From Nostoc cf. commune SO-36 (GTDB taxonomy: Bacteria > Cyanobacteriota > Cyanobacteriia > Cyanobacteriales > Nostocaceae), in the NCBI RefSeq assembly GCF_023734775.1, contig NZ_AP025732.1, positions 2,610,501 to 2,674,500 on the forward strand: DNA of 64,000 bases, in the 5' to 3' direction. The position numbers and the translations under genes were made by a program. Numbering within the stretch: position 1 is the stretch's first letter; each line of letters opens with the position of its first letter. Below are positions 35,028-44,437 of the stretch, one piece after another. The notes beneath the pieces are model-generated. The model was not told the DNA's origin. It saw only the letters and a list, made by a program, of their open reading frames with translations, and did no database searches.

Positions 35028-36755
35028 TTATGGCTGTTGCACTTGTTTTTCAGGGAATTTAGCAGATGGAGGTGTTGGTTTTACCTCTGGCTGTGGTTTT
35101 AGTGTTGGCGTAATAATTTCAGGTGCTGGAGACTCAATAATCTCTGGCAGCGTAGGTGGCAAACTAGGAGATGGCGTAACTGTTACTTGCGGAGTAGGTG
35201 TCTTGCCTGTTCGACGGTTGAAAAATCCACCAAACTTAGATTTTGTTGAAGGCACAACTTTTTCGGGTAACGGCGTTGATTTAGGAGTTGGTGTTACCTC
35301 TGGCTGTGGTTCTGGTGTTGGCGTAATAATTTCTGGCGCTGGAGACTCAATAATTTCTGGCGCTGTGGGTGGCAAGCTGGGAGATGGTGCAACAACTGGT
35401 GCTTCTGGGGTAAAGACTTTGCCCGTCCGACGGTTGAAAAATCCGCCCGACTTAGACTTTGTTGGCTGAGGCGCAACTTTTTCAGGTAAGGGCGTTGATT
35501 CAGGAGTTGGTGTTATCTCTGGCTGTGATTTTGGTATCGGAGACTCAATAATTTCTGGTGGTGTTGGAGACAAAGTAGGAGATGGTACAGCCGTTGGAAC
35601 TTCTAACTTTGGTTGTTCTGGCTGTATTTTGGATTCTTCTGGAGTTTCAGTTTCAGGGATGGGTTGTTTTTCTACCTTCGGTTGTATTTGGGGTATTTTT
35701 TCAACAGAAGGTGTAGGTTTAGGTGCAAGTCTATAATTTGGGTCTACAATAGGGCGCACCTCATCTACTGTGAGTTCTCCTCTGACAATTTTCGACAGAG
35801 TGTCTTTACCCTTTGGCTGGTAGTCAATCAACCTAACTGTGGTATTAAAGGCATTTTTGAGAGCATTTCCCTGATTATCGAGAAATTCCAGTTTTACCCA
35901 GTTTTTTCCGGGACGGAAGCCTTTAAGGTAAACTGCCTGCCAGCGATCGAAAATAAAGCTTTCACCATTAATTGTGGAGCGAATACGCCAATCACTGAAT
36001 TCGTCGTTAGCGTTTTCCTTGCCAACGAGGTGCAGGGGTGCGTTAGTTAGGTAAAAGTCTAGTAATATCGGTTCTGCTCCATAGCTGCTTTGAGGACGGC
36101 TGTAAGTTAGCAAAGGTAACTTAGGATCTGGGTTGTTGTCGTCAGTTTTGGTGAAGACGTGAAATGTTGTCTGGGCATAAGCGCCTTCATTCTTGAAGCT
36201 TTCATGCCAAGGACGGGAGGCAAAGACGCGCAGGGTATGAGTACCTGGGGATAAGTCTGGCAAAACCAAGGGCTGATTCAGGTCGTAAACAGGTATATAA
36301 GGTTGGTTATCCAGAATTACGTGTAAATGGGGCCCCAGTTGTAATTGTGAGTCCTTATATATTGGTAGATCCTTAACCTGGAAACTGGCTGTAACTTTGT
36401 TATCTTGGAAAACTTCATCAGGCTGTGGAGTAACAATTGTCACTTGTGGCTGATAAACTTCCAAAATCGGACGCAGTTCTTGGATCACAGATGGTGGGGA
36501 AACTTCCGAAAATTGCTTAGAAATTTGAGAAATCTGTGGAGAGTTTTCTCTATAACCAGTAGATACTTCCTGGCTACCAGCTTTTTCACCGCAACTAGTC
36601 AAGCTCAATACCAGCACCAATGTCATTATCCATCTGAAAATCAGGAACCTCTCAGAGAGGAGTTTGTCTAACACACTTTTCTGCCACGAGTTCATACGTT
36701 GCACCCAGCGATAGTCTTCGACAATTGACAGATTATTTTGGCTTAAACTGTCCAT
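35028..36755 (-). CDS. Proline-rich repeat lipoprotein, unknown function
   Basis: A protein of 575 residues. A hydrophobic segment ending in a lipobox ([13 protein letters not shown], Cys near residue 55) predicts a lipoprotein; the true start may be the Met near residue 21. A globular region (about 95-320) has Ig-like sequence ([38 protein letters not shown]). The C-terminal 220 residues are a Pro/Thr/Glu-rich tail with three imperfect repeats of about 70 residues containing PEIIESP and, twice, [10 protein letters not shown]. Such tails often span the periplasm or peptidoglycan. I do not recognise a named family. It lies upstream of psaA, divergently. Confidence 0.75.
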   Translation of the reverse strand: MDSLSQNNLSIVEDYRWVQRMNSWQKSVLDKLLSERFLIFRWIMTLVLVLSLTSCGEKAGSQEVSTGYRENSPQISQISKQFSEVSPPSVIQELRPILEVYQPQVTIVTPQPDEVFQDNKVTASFQVKDLPIYKDSQLQLGPHLHVILDNQPYIPVYDLNQPLVLPDLSPGTHTLRVFASRPWHESFKNEGAYAQTTFHVFTKTDDNNPDPKLPLLTYSRPQSSYGAEPILLDFYLTNAPLHLVGKENANDEFSDWRIRSTINGESFIFDRWQAVYLKGFRPGKNWVKLEFLDNQGNALKNAFNTTVRLIDYQPKGKDTLSKIVRGELTVDEVRPIVDPNYRLAPKPTPSVEKIPQIQPKVEKQPIPETETPEESKIQPEQPKLEVPTAVPSPTLSPTPPEIIESPIPKSQPEITPTPESTPLPEKVAPQPTKSKSGGFFNRRTGKVFTPEAPVVAPSPSLPPTAPEIIESPAPEIITPTPEPQPEVTPTPKSTPLPEKVVPSTKSKFGGFFNRRTGKTPTPQVTVTPSPSLPPTLPEIIESPAPEIITPTLKPQPEVKPTPPSAKFPEKQVQQP

Positions 36756-37230
36756 CTGGAACTATAGCCCAAAAGGTGAAATCTACCTCAGATCCCATCA
36801 GTTTTTCTTTGTATCTCAGGAAATTTTAAAATAAGTCATATTCTTTACAGCGTTTTACTTGCAAAACTGGAAATATGACATAAATGTTCATGAGTAATAG
36901 CAGTAAAAGCTGAGACATCCCCTACATACAGCCAAATCATAAGTTTTACGAATTGTTATTCTTTGTAAATTAAATAGATGATCTATTGACTTTTGGAAAA
37001 AAAATTTGAAGTTAAAAGGCAGATAAGGCAGGAATTACAGCAAGTTTGAATTATTGTTAAAATATCTCCAACTATCTCCAACAATGTACAACTGGAGACT
37101 CTATAATTCAACGAGAAACAACAATCCACATCGGTCTTCATCGCGGCTTCAGTAAAATTCTGGAATTTGCGGTAATGGTTAATTTTGTGGTATTCATGAT
37201 TCCTCATTCCTTATCAAGAGAGGAGGTCGA
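36756..37230. promoter_or_regulatory. psaA upstream region
   Basis: About 475 bp between the divergent lipoprotein gene and psaA, AT-rich and without a gene. It must contain the psaAB promoter. TTTACAGC-GT-TTTACTTG at 36844-36861 resembles the HLR1 element bound by the regulator RpaB in front of photosystem I genes (two TTACA-type half sites, 2-bp spacer), but it is imperfect. A GGAGG ribosome binding site precedes the psaA ATG. Confidence 0.45.
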
Positions 37231-39489
37231 ATGACAATAAGTCCTCCGGAGCGAGAGGAAAAAAAGGCAAGAGTAATCGTCGATAATGACCCAGTTCCAA
37301 CCTCATTCGAGAGATGGGCGCAACCTGGACACTTTGACAGAACCTTAGCCAGAGGTCCCAAAACCACCACATGGATTTGGAACCTGCACGCACTCGCCCA
37401 TGATTTTGATACACATACAAGCGATTTAGAAGACATTTCCCGCAAGATATTCTCAGCCCACTTCGGCCACCTAGCCGTAGTGATGGTTTGGTTGAGCGGG
37501 ATGATATTCCACGGCGCGAAGTTTTCTAACTACGAAGCTTGGTTAAGCGATCCGTTGAACGTTAGACCTAGTGCCCAAGTCGTTTGGCCCATTGTTGGAC
37601 AAGACATTTTAAACGGTGATGTTGGCGGTGGTTTCCACGGTATTCAAATCACCTCCGGTTTGTTCCAAGTATGGCGTGGCTGGGGGATCACAAACTCCTT
37701 CCAGCTTTATGTAACTGCGATCGGTGGCTTGGTATTAGCAGGCTTATTCTTATTTGCCGGCTGGTTCCACTACCACAAACGCGCTCCCAAACTGGAATGG
37801 TTCCAAAATGTGGAATCAATGCTGAACCACCACTTGCAAATCTTGCTAGGTTGTGGTTCCTTGGGATGGGCAGGCCACTTAATCCACGTGTCCAATCCGA
37901 CCAACAAGCTTTTGGATGCAGGCGTTGCTCTCAAAGACATCCCCTTGCCCCACGAGTTCATCTTGAACAAAGACTTGTTGACCGAGTTGTATCCCAGCTT
38001 TGCTGCTGGTTTAGCACCTTTCTTCACCTTGAATTGGGGTCAGTATGCTGACATCCTTACCTTCAAGGGCGGTCTAAACCCAGTAACTGGTGGCTTGTGG
38101 ATGACTGACATTGCTCATCACCACTTAGCGATCGCAGTTCTCTTTATCATTGCTGGTCATCAGTACCGTACCAACTGGGGTATTGGTCACAGCATTAAAG
38201 AGATCCTAGAAAACCACAAAGGTCCTTTCACCGGTGAAGGTCACAAAGGTCTCTACGAAAACCTGACCACATCCTGGCACGCTCAGTTGGCTACTAACCT
38301 GGCCTTCTTGGGTTCGCTGACCATCATCATCGCGCATCACATGTACGCGATGCCTCCCTATCCATATTTGGCAACTGACTATGCTACGCAGTTGTGCATT
38401 TTCACCCACCACATGTGGATTGGTGCATTCTGTATAGTCGGCGGTGCGGCTCACGCTGCAATCTTCATGGTGCGGGATTACGATCCAGTTGTGAACCAAA
38501 ACAACTTATTGGATCGGGTGATTCGTCACCGAGATGCGATTATTTCTCACCTTAACTGGGTGTGTATCTTCCTCGGCTTCCATAGCTTTGGACTTTACAT
38601 CCATAACGATACAATGCGTGCCTTGGGGCGTCCCCAAGATATGTTCTCTGATACTGCAATTCAATTGCAGCCAGTGTTTGCTCAGTGGGTACAAAACATC
38701 CACACCTTAGCTCCTGGTGGTACTGCCCCCAACGCGCTAGAACCCGTTAGCTATGCTTTCGGCGGTGGAATTTTGGCTGTAGGCGGTAAGGTAGCGATGA
38801 TGCCTATTGCTTTGGGTACGGCGGACTTCTTAATCCACCATATTCACGCATTCCAAATCCACGTTACTGTCCTAATTCTGCTCAAAGGTGTACTGTTTGC
38901 CCGTAGCTCTCGTCTGATTCCAGACAAAGCAAACTTGGGCTTCCGCTTCCCCTGCGACGGCCCTGGTCGTGGCGGTACCTGTCAAGTTTCTGGTTGGGAC
39001 CATGTGTTCCTCGGACTTTTCTGGATGTACAACACAATATCCATTGTAATTTTCCACTTCAGCTGGAAAATGCAATCAGATGTGTGGGGAACTGTAGATG
39101 CAGCCGGGAATGTGACTCACATCACTGGTGGTAACTTTGCCCAAAGCGCTATTACCATCAACGGTTGGTTGCGAGACTTCTTGTGGGCACAAGCTACACA
39201 AGTCATCAATTCATACGGCAGCGCGCTATCTGCTTATGGACTACTCTTCTTAGGCGCTCACTTTGTCTGGGCATTCAGCTTGATGTTCCTGTTCAGTGGT
39301 CGCGGCTACTGGCAAGAACTGATTGAGTCCATTGTTTGGGCGCATAACAAACTGAAGGTAGCACCAGCAATTCAGCCTCGCGCTCTGAGTATTATTCAGG
39401 GTCGAGCTGTAGGGGTAGCTCACTACCTCTTAGGAGGAATTGCCACAACTTGGGCATTCTTCCATGCACACATCCTTTCAGTAGGGTAG
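37231..39489 (+). CDS. psaA: Photosystem I P700 chlorophyll a apoprotein A1
   Basis: One half of the photosystem I reaction-centre heterodimer in the thylakoid membrane, binding P700, most antenna chlorophylls and half of the FX iron-sulfur cluster. The 752-residue protein has 11 membrane helices and many conserved His ligands (for example [54 protein letters not shown]). It has the FX-binding [12 protein letters not shown] motif and ends [11 protein letters not shown] 37231 follows a GGAGG site. It is directly followed by psaB. The frame is intact and I see no marks of the far-red paralogue, although that would need an alignment. Confidence 0.98.
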   Translation: MTISPPEREEKKARVIVDNDPVPTSFERWAQPGHFDRTLARGPKTTTWIWNLHALAHDFDTHTSDLEDISRKIFSAHFGHLAVVMVWLSGMIFHGAKFSNYEAWLSDPLNVRPSAQVVWPIVGQDILNGDVGGGFHGIQITSGLFQVWRGWGITNSFQLYVTAIGGLVLAGLFLFAGWFHYHKRAPKLEWFQNVESMLNHHLQILLGCGSLGWAGHLIHVSNPTNKLLDAGVALKDIPLPHEFILNKDLLTELYPSFAAGLAPFFTLNWGQYADILTFKGGLNPVTGGLWMTDIAHHHLAIAVLFIIAGHQYRTNWGIGHSIKEILENHKGPFTGEGHKGLYENLTTSWHAQLATNLAFLGSLTIIIAHHMYAMPPYPYLATDYATQLCIFTHHMWIGAFCIVGGAAHAAIFMVRDYDPVVNQNNLLDRVIRHRDAIISHLNWVCIFLGFHSFGLYIHNDTMRALGRPQDMFSDTAIQLQPVFAQWVQNIHTLAPGGTAPNALEPVSYAFGGGILAVGGKVAMMPIALGTADFLIHHIHAFQIHVTVLILLKGVLFARSSRLIPDKANLGFRFPCDGPGRGGTCQVSGWDHVFLGLFWMYNTISIVIFHFSWKMQSDVWGTVDAAGNVTHITGGNFAQSAITINGWLRDFLWAQATQVINSYGSALSAYGLLFLGAHFVWAFSLMFLFSGRGYWQELIESIVWAHNKLKVAPAIQPRALSIIQGRAVGVAHYLLGGIATTWAFFHAHILSVG

Positions 39490-39500
39490 CAATCAGGAAA

Positions 39501-39563
39501 TTTTGGATTTGAGATTTTAGATTTTGGATTCAATCTAAAATCTATAATCCAAAATCCAAAATT
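39501..39563. repeat. Inverted repeat in the psaA-psaB spacer
   Basis: A perfect 11-bp hairpin GATTTTAGATT (39513-39523) / AATCTAAAATC (39532-39542) with outer TTTTGGATTT / AATCCAAAAT words. It sits in the 117-bp spacer. It could modulate psaA/psaB transcript ratios or mRNA processing, or simply be a dispersed repeat of this genome. Confidence 0.55.
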
Positions 39564-39606
39564 CAACTGGTATTTGATGGCTAAAGGTCAGAGGATTATT
39601 AAACCT

Positions 39607-41838
39607 ATGGCGACAAAATTTCCGAAATTTAGCCAGGATCTCGCACAGGATCCGACGACTCGTCGGATATGGTATGCGATCGCTACAGGCAACGATTTTG
39701 AAACCCATGATGGCATGACGGAAGAAAATCTTTACCAAAAGATTTTCGCAACTCACTTCGGTCACTTGGCAATCATCTTCCTGTGGGCATCCAGCCTCCT
39801 GTTCCACGTGGCCTGGCAAGGTAACTTTGAACAGTGGATTAAAGATCCCCTTCACATCCGTCCCATCGCTCACGCGATTTGGGATCCCCACTTTGGTAAA
39901 CCAGCGATCGAAGCTTTTACCCAAGCGGGTGCTAGTAATCCGGTAAATATTGCTTACTCTGGTGTTTACCACTGGTGGTACACCATCGGTATGCGGACAA
40001 ACAGTGAACTGTACACTGGTTCAGTTGGTCTGTTGTTGTTGGCAGCGGTGTTCTTGTTCGCTGGCTGGCTGCACTTGCAACCCAAGTACCGTCCTAGCTT
40101 GGCATGGTTTAAGAGCGCTGAACCCCGCCTAAACCACCACTTAGCAGGTTTGTTTGGTGTTAGTTCTTTGGCTTGGGCTGGTCACTTAATTCACGTTGCG
40201 ATCCCCGAATCTCGCGGACAGCACGTAGGTTGGGATAACTTCCTCAACACCCCACCCCATCCAGCAGGTTTGACACCTTTCTTCACCGGTAACTGGGGTG
40301 TTTATGCTCAAAACCCTGACACTCCTGGGCATATATTCAGCACATCGCAAGGTGCAGGTACTGCAATTCTGACTTTCTTGGGTGGTTTCCATCCCCAGAC
40401 AGAAGCTTTGTGGTTGACTGACATGGCTCATCACCACTTAGCGATCGCAGTTATCTTTATAGTTGCCGGACACCAGTACCGGACTAACTTCGGAATTGGT
40501 CACAGCATCAAAGAAATGCTGAACTCCAAATCCGGTTTAGTACCTGGTACAAAGAGTGAAGGTCAGTTCAACCTGCCTCACCAAGGGTTGTACGACACCT
40601 ATAACAACTCGCTGCACTTCCAGTTAGGTATTCATCTAGCTGCTCTGGGAACTGTCACCTCTTTGGTGGCACAGCACATGTACGCCATGCCTCCTTATGC
40701 ATTTATTGCTAAGGACTACACAACTCAGGCATCGCTGTACACGCACCATCAATATATTGCTGGTTTCCTGATACTTGGTGCTTTTGCTCACGGAGCTATA
40801 TTTTGGGTACGTGATTACGACCCAGAACAAAACAAGGGCAACGTCCTTGAGCGTGTGTTACAGCACAAAGAAGCGATTATTTCCCACCTTAGCTGGGTAT
40901 CTCTTTTCTTAGGCTTCCACACCCTCAGCTTGTACGTCCACAACGATGTAGTAGTTGCTTTCGGTACTCCTGAAAAGCAAATCCTGATTGAGCCAGTGTT
41001 TGCCCAGTTCATCCAAGCTGCTCATGGTAAAGTACTGTACGGCTTAGACACCTTGCTGTCTAACCCAGATAGTATTGCCAATACAGCATGGCCAAACTAC
41101 GCTAACGTTTGGTTGCCAGGCTGGTTAGATGCCATCAATGCTGGTACTAACTCCCTGTTCTTGACAATTGGCCCTGGCGACTTCTTGGTTCACCATGCGA
41201 TCGCTTTGGGTCTGCACACCACCACCTTGATCTTGGTCAAAGGTGCTTTGGATGCCCGTGGTTCTAAGCTGATGCCCGATAAAAAGGACTTCGGCTATGC
41301 CTTCCCTTGTGACGGCCCCGGTCGTGGCGGTACTTGCGATATCTCAGCATGGGATTCCTTCTACCTCGCTACATTCTGGATGCTCAACACCCTTGGTTGG
41401 GTTACGTTCTACTGGCATTGGAAACATCTAGGTATTTGGCAAGGCAACGTAGCTCAGTTCAATGAGAACTCTACATATCTCATGGGCTGGTTCCGCGATT
41501 ACCTCTGGGCTAACTCTGCTCAGTTGATTAACGGTTACAACCCGTATGGCGTGAATAACCTGTCTGTCTGGGCTTGGATGTTCTTGTTTGGACACCTAGT
41601 TTGGGCTACTGGCTTCATGTTCTTAATCTCCTGGAGAGGTTACTGGCAAGAGTTGATTGAAACCCTAGTTTGGGCACACGAACGCACTCCTCTAGCTAAC
41701 CTAGTTCGCTGGAAAGATAAGCCCGTGGCTCTGTCTATCGTTCAAGGTCGTGTGGTTGGTCTAGCTCACTTCACTGTTGGCTATGTCTTGACTTACGCTG
41801 CATTCTTGATTGCTTCTACTGCTGGTAAGTTCGGTTAA
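39607..41838 (+). CDS. psaB: Photosystem I P700 chlorophyll a apoprotein A2
   Basis: Second half of the photosystem I reaction centre. The 743-residue protein starts [20 protein letters not shown], has 11 membrane helices and conserved ligand segments ([39 protein letters not shown]), the FX motif [15 protein letters not shown] and the C-terminal [18 protein letters not shown]. The open frame extends to 39574, but ATG 39607 gives the standard N-terminus. Co-transcription with psaA is expected. A clear terminator follows. Confidence 0.98.
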   Translation: MATKFPKFSQDLAQDPTTRRIWYAIATGNDFETHDGMTEENLYQKIFATHFGHLAIIFLWASSLLFHVAWQGNFEQWIKDPLHIRPIAHAIWDPHFGKPAIEAFTQAGASNPVNIAYSGVYHWWYTIGMRTNSELYTGSVGLLLLAAVFLFAGWLHLQPKYRPSLAWFKSAEPRLNHHLAGLFGVSSLAWAGHLIHVAIPESRGQHVGWDNFLNTPPHPAGLTPFFTGNWGVYAQNPDTPGHIFSTSQGAGTAILTFLGGFHPQTEALWLTDMAHHHLAIAVIFIVAGHQYRTNFGIGHSIKEMLNSKSGLVPGTKSEGQFNLPHQGLYDTYNNSLHFQLGIHLAALGTVTSLVAQHMYAMPPYAFIAKDYTTQASLYTHHQYIAGFLILGAFAHGAIFWVRDYDPEQNKGNVLERVLQHKEAIISHLSWVSLFLGFHTLSLYVHNDVVVAFGTPEKQILIEPVFAQFIQAAHGKVLYGLDTLLSNPDSIANTAWPNYANVWLPGWLDAINAGTNSLFLTIGPGDFLVHHAIALGLHTTTLILVKGALDARGSKLMPDKKDFGYAFPCDGPGRGGTCDISAWDSFYLATFWMLNTLGWVTFYWHWKHLGIWQGNVAQFNENSTYLMGWFRDYLWANSAQLINGYNPYGVNNLSVWAWMFLFGHLVWATGFMFLISWRGYWQELIETLVWAHERTPLANLVRWKDKPVALSIVQGRVVGLAHFTVGYVLTYAAFLIASTAGKFG

Positions 41839-41865
41839 TTGGGCTGCTAGTTTTGTAGATTAAGT

Positions 41866-41903
41866 AAAAAAAATCCCCTGCCGAAAGGTTGGGGATTTTT
41901 TTT
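41866..41903 (+). terminator. psaAB Rho-independent terminator
   Basis: The stem AAAAATCCCC (41869-41878) / GGGGATTTTT (41891-41900) with a 12-nt loop, flanked by an A run and ending in a T run, starts about 30 bp after the psaB stop. This is a textbook intrinsic terminator. Confidence 0.85.
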
Positions 41904-42261
41904 GGGTTTTGGGTGGGAAAAATAGAGAAGAGATTATTGGATACTATTTTTGATTTGGAAGTCCCCAAAGCCGGGATAATTTTATAACTAACGTGTTGAA
42001 TGTGCCTGTTTTTTATTTAAAGTAGTCGACTGATAAAAACAGTGGTTTCAGTAGAACTATTATCAAAAACAGGATTTTTATACCATTGGAGAAATCGTAG
42101 TTTAAAGAGATCGTAAATTGTCAAATATAATATCGTAAACACGCTTTACAGAACTACACAGTGTAAATAAGAATAATAGATTAACCAAAGTAAAATTTTC
42201 CTGAATACAGGTAACTAATGCTGTGATATGGAAAAGCAGTGAGTAGAGGAGAGAGAAAGCG
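41904..42261. other. Intergenic region after psaB
   Basis: About 360 bp of AT-rich sequence upstream of the SGNH hydrolase gene. A loose inverted pair of AAAACAG/CTGTTTT-type words occurs near 42008-42075. No gene, tRNA or mobile element seen. Confidence 0.4.
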
Positions 42262-43317
42262 ATGAGGGATCCTTATCTGTTGGCAGCAGGCTTGTTAACA
42301 GGATTAGCAATACCAGCATCGGCTCTTCCACATCTGTCGATTGTCCTGCCAGAAAATTCTAGATTTTTATGGGATTTAAAACAGGGTTCGCAGGCAATAA
42401 TCAGTACAAAAATTATCAATACCGTTGATCTCTCCTTACCAGAACTCAGCGGCCAAGGGTTCCAAACCCTAAAAAGTTCGCAGCCAACAGTAAGTGAGAA
42501 AAACGTCCCTAGCCTACCAGAATTCAGCAGTCAGGGATTACCAGCCCCAACAGAGTCATTAACCAACCCCAGTGCCCAAGCAACTGGTCTCTTGCTGACA
42601 TCTGGCAATCAACTTTACTATCAAAGATTAGCGGCTCTGAAAACAGGTCAGATTTATACACGCGTAAATAGTGATAATTTGCGATCATTGTGGGAGTCGA
42701 TCAAAAAACGTCAACTAACTTATGACGACTGGAAAAGTTTACTAGCTTCAGAAGCCAGAGCGATCGCTCAAGGTCAAGGTGCAAATCATCTAAGTATTTT
42801 AGTTGGTGATTCTTTGAGCATGTGGTTTCCCAGAGAAAAACTGCCTACTGGTAAATTGTGGCTGAATCAAGGCATATCTGGAGATACTTCCAGTGGCGTT
42901 TTAAAAAGATTGGGAGCATTTTCGGCAACACGGCCAAATGTGATTTACATCATGGCTGGGATTAACGACTTACGAAAAGGCGCTAGTGATGAAACAATTT
43001 TGCGTAATTATCGCCGGATTGTCCGGCGTTTACGGCAGACTCACCCACAAGCTCAAATTATTGTCCAATCAATTTTGCCTACTCGCCTACCAAGACTTTC
43101 TAACAGCCGCATTCGTCACATCAACATACAACTAACCGTGATTGCCAAAGAAGAAGGCGCTAATTATCTCAATATTTATAGCTGGTTTACGGATATGGAA
43201 GGCAATTTGCGCCCAGAGTTAACCACAGATGGGTTGCACTTGTCTCAAGAGGGATATGATGTGTGGCGATCCGCACTACAGCAGATAGAATATAAGCTCA
43301 CTCAGCGCCAAAAGTGA
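42262..43317 (+). CDS. SGNH/GDSL-type hydrolase, exported
   Basis: A protein of 351 residues. An N-terminal hydrophobic segment (about 5-22) suggests export or anchoring. A low-complexity linker follows, with two copies of a SLPE(L/F)S(G/S)QG word, then an SGNH esterase domain. Block I LVGDSLSMWF carries the nucleophile Ser (about residue 185), block II is GISGDTSSG, block III is MAGINDLRKG with the Asn, and block V is DGLHLSQEGY with the Asp and His. Likely a lipase, acyl-esterase or carbohydrate esterase acting in the envelope; the substrate is unknown. ATG start after a GGAGAGAG site. Confidence 0.88.
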   Translation: MRDPYLLAAGLLTGLAIPASALPHLSIVLPENSRFLWDLKQGSQAIISTKIINTVDLSLPELSGQGFQTLKSSQPTVSEKNVPSLPEFSSQGLPAPTESLTNPSAQATGLLLTSGNQLYYQRLAALKTGQIYTRVNSDNLRSLWESIKKRQLTYDDWKSLLASEARAIAQGQGANHLSILVGDSLSMWFPREKLPTGKLWLNQGISGDTSSGVLKRLGAFSATRPNVIYIMAGINDLRKGASDETILRNYRRIVRRLRQTHPQAQIIVQSILPTRLPRLSNSRIRHINIQLTVIAKEEGANYLNIYSWFTDMEGNLRPELTTDGLHLSQEGYDVWRSALQQIEYKLTQRQK

Positions 43318-43338
43318 GCGATCGCATCATCATCAGTT

Positions 43339-43494
43339 ATGGAATTGCGTAGACAGGCTACTAAAGAGCTAACAGCACCTGCTCATCTGCCGATTATGGA
43401 TTGGTATGAGACACTGATGCAGTTGGCCAAAACCAGTGAGGCAGATGAAAAAAGCACAACCGTATCTACAGTCCAGGAAAATGCTATAGTTTAA
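43339..43494 (+). CDS. Possible small protein of 51 residues
   Basis: An ATG-initiated frame (MELRRQATKELTAP...) lies 21 bp after the SGNH hydrolase gene, ends TAA at 43494 and overlaps the convergent larE gene by 11 bp. It reads LPIMDWYETLMQLAK in the middle, and the amino-acid use is plausible, but I recognise no family and there is no strong ribosome binding site. Listed as tentative. Confidence 0.35.
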   Translation: MELRRQATKELTAPAHLPIMDWYETLMQLAKTSEADEKSTTVSTVQENAIV

Positions 43495-44314
43495 CGCCCA
43501 AGGCTTCCCGATTCAAAACCTGATTTAACTTACCACTGCGATAACCTTCTAAATCCAAGGTTACATAGATAAATCCAAAATCTTGAAATGCCGAAACTAA
43601 TGTTTGTAAATCGTTAGCCAATACAAACTCTTTAATTTGTGCTGGTGGTAATTCAATACGTGCTGTATCCCCTTCTGATCGCACGCGCAAATTCTGCCAA
43701 CCTAGTTTTCGTAGATAAATTTCTCCTCTACCGACTCGTTGCAACTTAGCCACAGTAATCTCTTCACCATAAGGAAACCGCGAACTGAGGCAAGGTTGAG
43801 CAGGTTTATCCCACCAAGGTAAACCGAGTTGTTGCGAAAGTTGGCGAACTTCTACTTTAGTGACACCCAATTCTGCTAAAGGCGATCGCGCCCCTCTTTC
43901 TTTAGCCGCCTGAATTCCTGGGCGATAATCATGCAAATCATCGGCATTCACCCCATCCACCACATAAGGATAGCCCAACTGTAAGGCTAAAGGTTTGAGA
44001 GTGTCGTGCAACTCACTTTTGCAAAAATAACAGCGATTAACAGGGTTAGAAGTGTAATTGGGATTTTCCATCTCGTGAGTCTGGACGATTTTATGTCCAA
44101 TCCCAATAGTTGCAGCTTGAATTTTGGCATCTTCCAACTCTTCTGGCAACAGTGAAGGAGAAACAGCAGTGACAGCTAAAGCGCGATCGCCCAACACATC
44201 ATAAGCAATTTTGGCAACCAAAGTGCTATCAACGCCCCCAGAGTAGGCAATCAACGCCTGATCCATCTCTTGAAATAAGGCTTTTAATTGCTCAAATTTT
44301 TCTGTTAGCATCAT
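43484..44314 (-). CDS. larE: LarE-type ATP-dependent sacrificial sulfur transferase
   Basis: A PP-loop enzyme of about 276 residues. The ATP pyrophosphatase loop is AYSGGVDSTLVA; NRCYFCKSELHDTL holds the cysteine that, in LarE of lactobacilli, donates sulfur to the nickel-pincer nucleotide cofactor; DGVNADDLHDYRPGIQA and PCLSSRFPYG are family signatures. The larB and larC genes are not in the window, so the cofactor target is unverified; the family also includes relatives with other sulfur roles. The start is ATG 44314 or the adjacent 44311; the frame is open to 44347. A hybrid kinase lies upstream. Confidence 0.88.
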   Translation of the reverse strand: MMLTEKFEQLKALFQEMDQALIAYSGGVDSTLVAKIAYDVLGDRALAVTAVSPSLLPEELEDAKIQAATIGIGHKIVQTHEMENPNYTSNPVNRCYFCKSELHDTLKPLALQLGYPYVVDGVNADDLHDYRPGIQAAKERGARSPLAELGVTKVEVRQLSQQLGLPWWDKPAQPCLSSRFPYGEEITVAKLQRVGRGEIYLRKLGWQNLRVRSEGDTARIELPPAQIKEFVLANDLQTLVSAFQDFGFIYVTLDLEGYRSGKLNQVLNREALGVKL

Positions 44315-44374
44315 TTCCCAATCCTGCCAAAACCTTATAGCACCCAATAATTTATATTGTAGTCATTAGTTTTG

Positions 44375-44435
44375 GGGCATTGGGCATTGGTTACTTTTTC
44401 TTTCCCTGCTCCCTATTTCCCTACTCCCTACTCCC
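44375..44435. repeat. Pyrimidine-rich tandem repeat between larE and the kinase
   Basis: GGCATT-type words followed by tandem CCCTACT heptamers (about 44400-44435), the STRR-type repeats seen elsewhere. A related CCCTGCTT repeat occurs inside the adjacent kinase gene at about 44843-44893. Confidence 0.6.
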
Positions 44436-44437
44436 CA

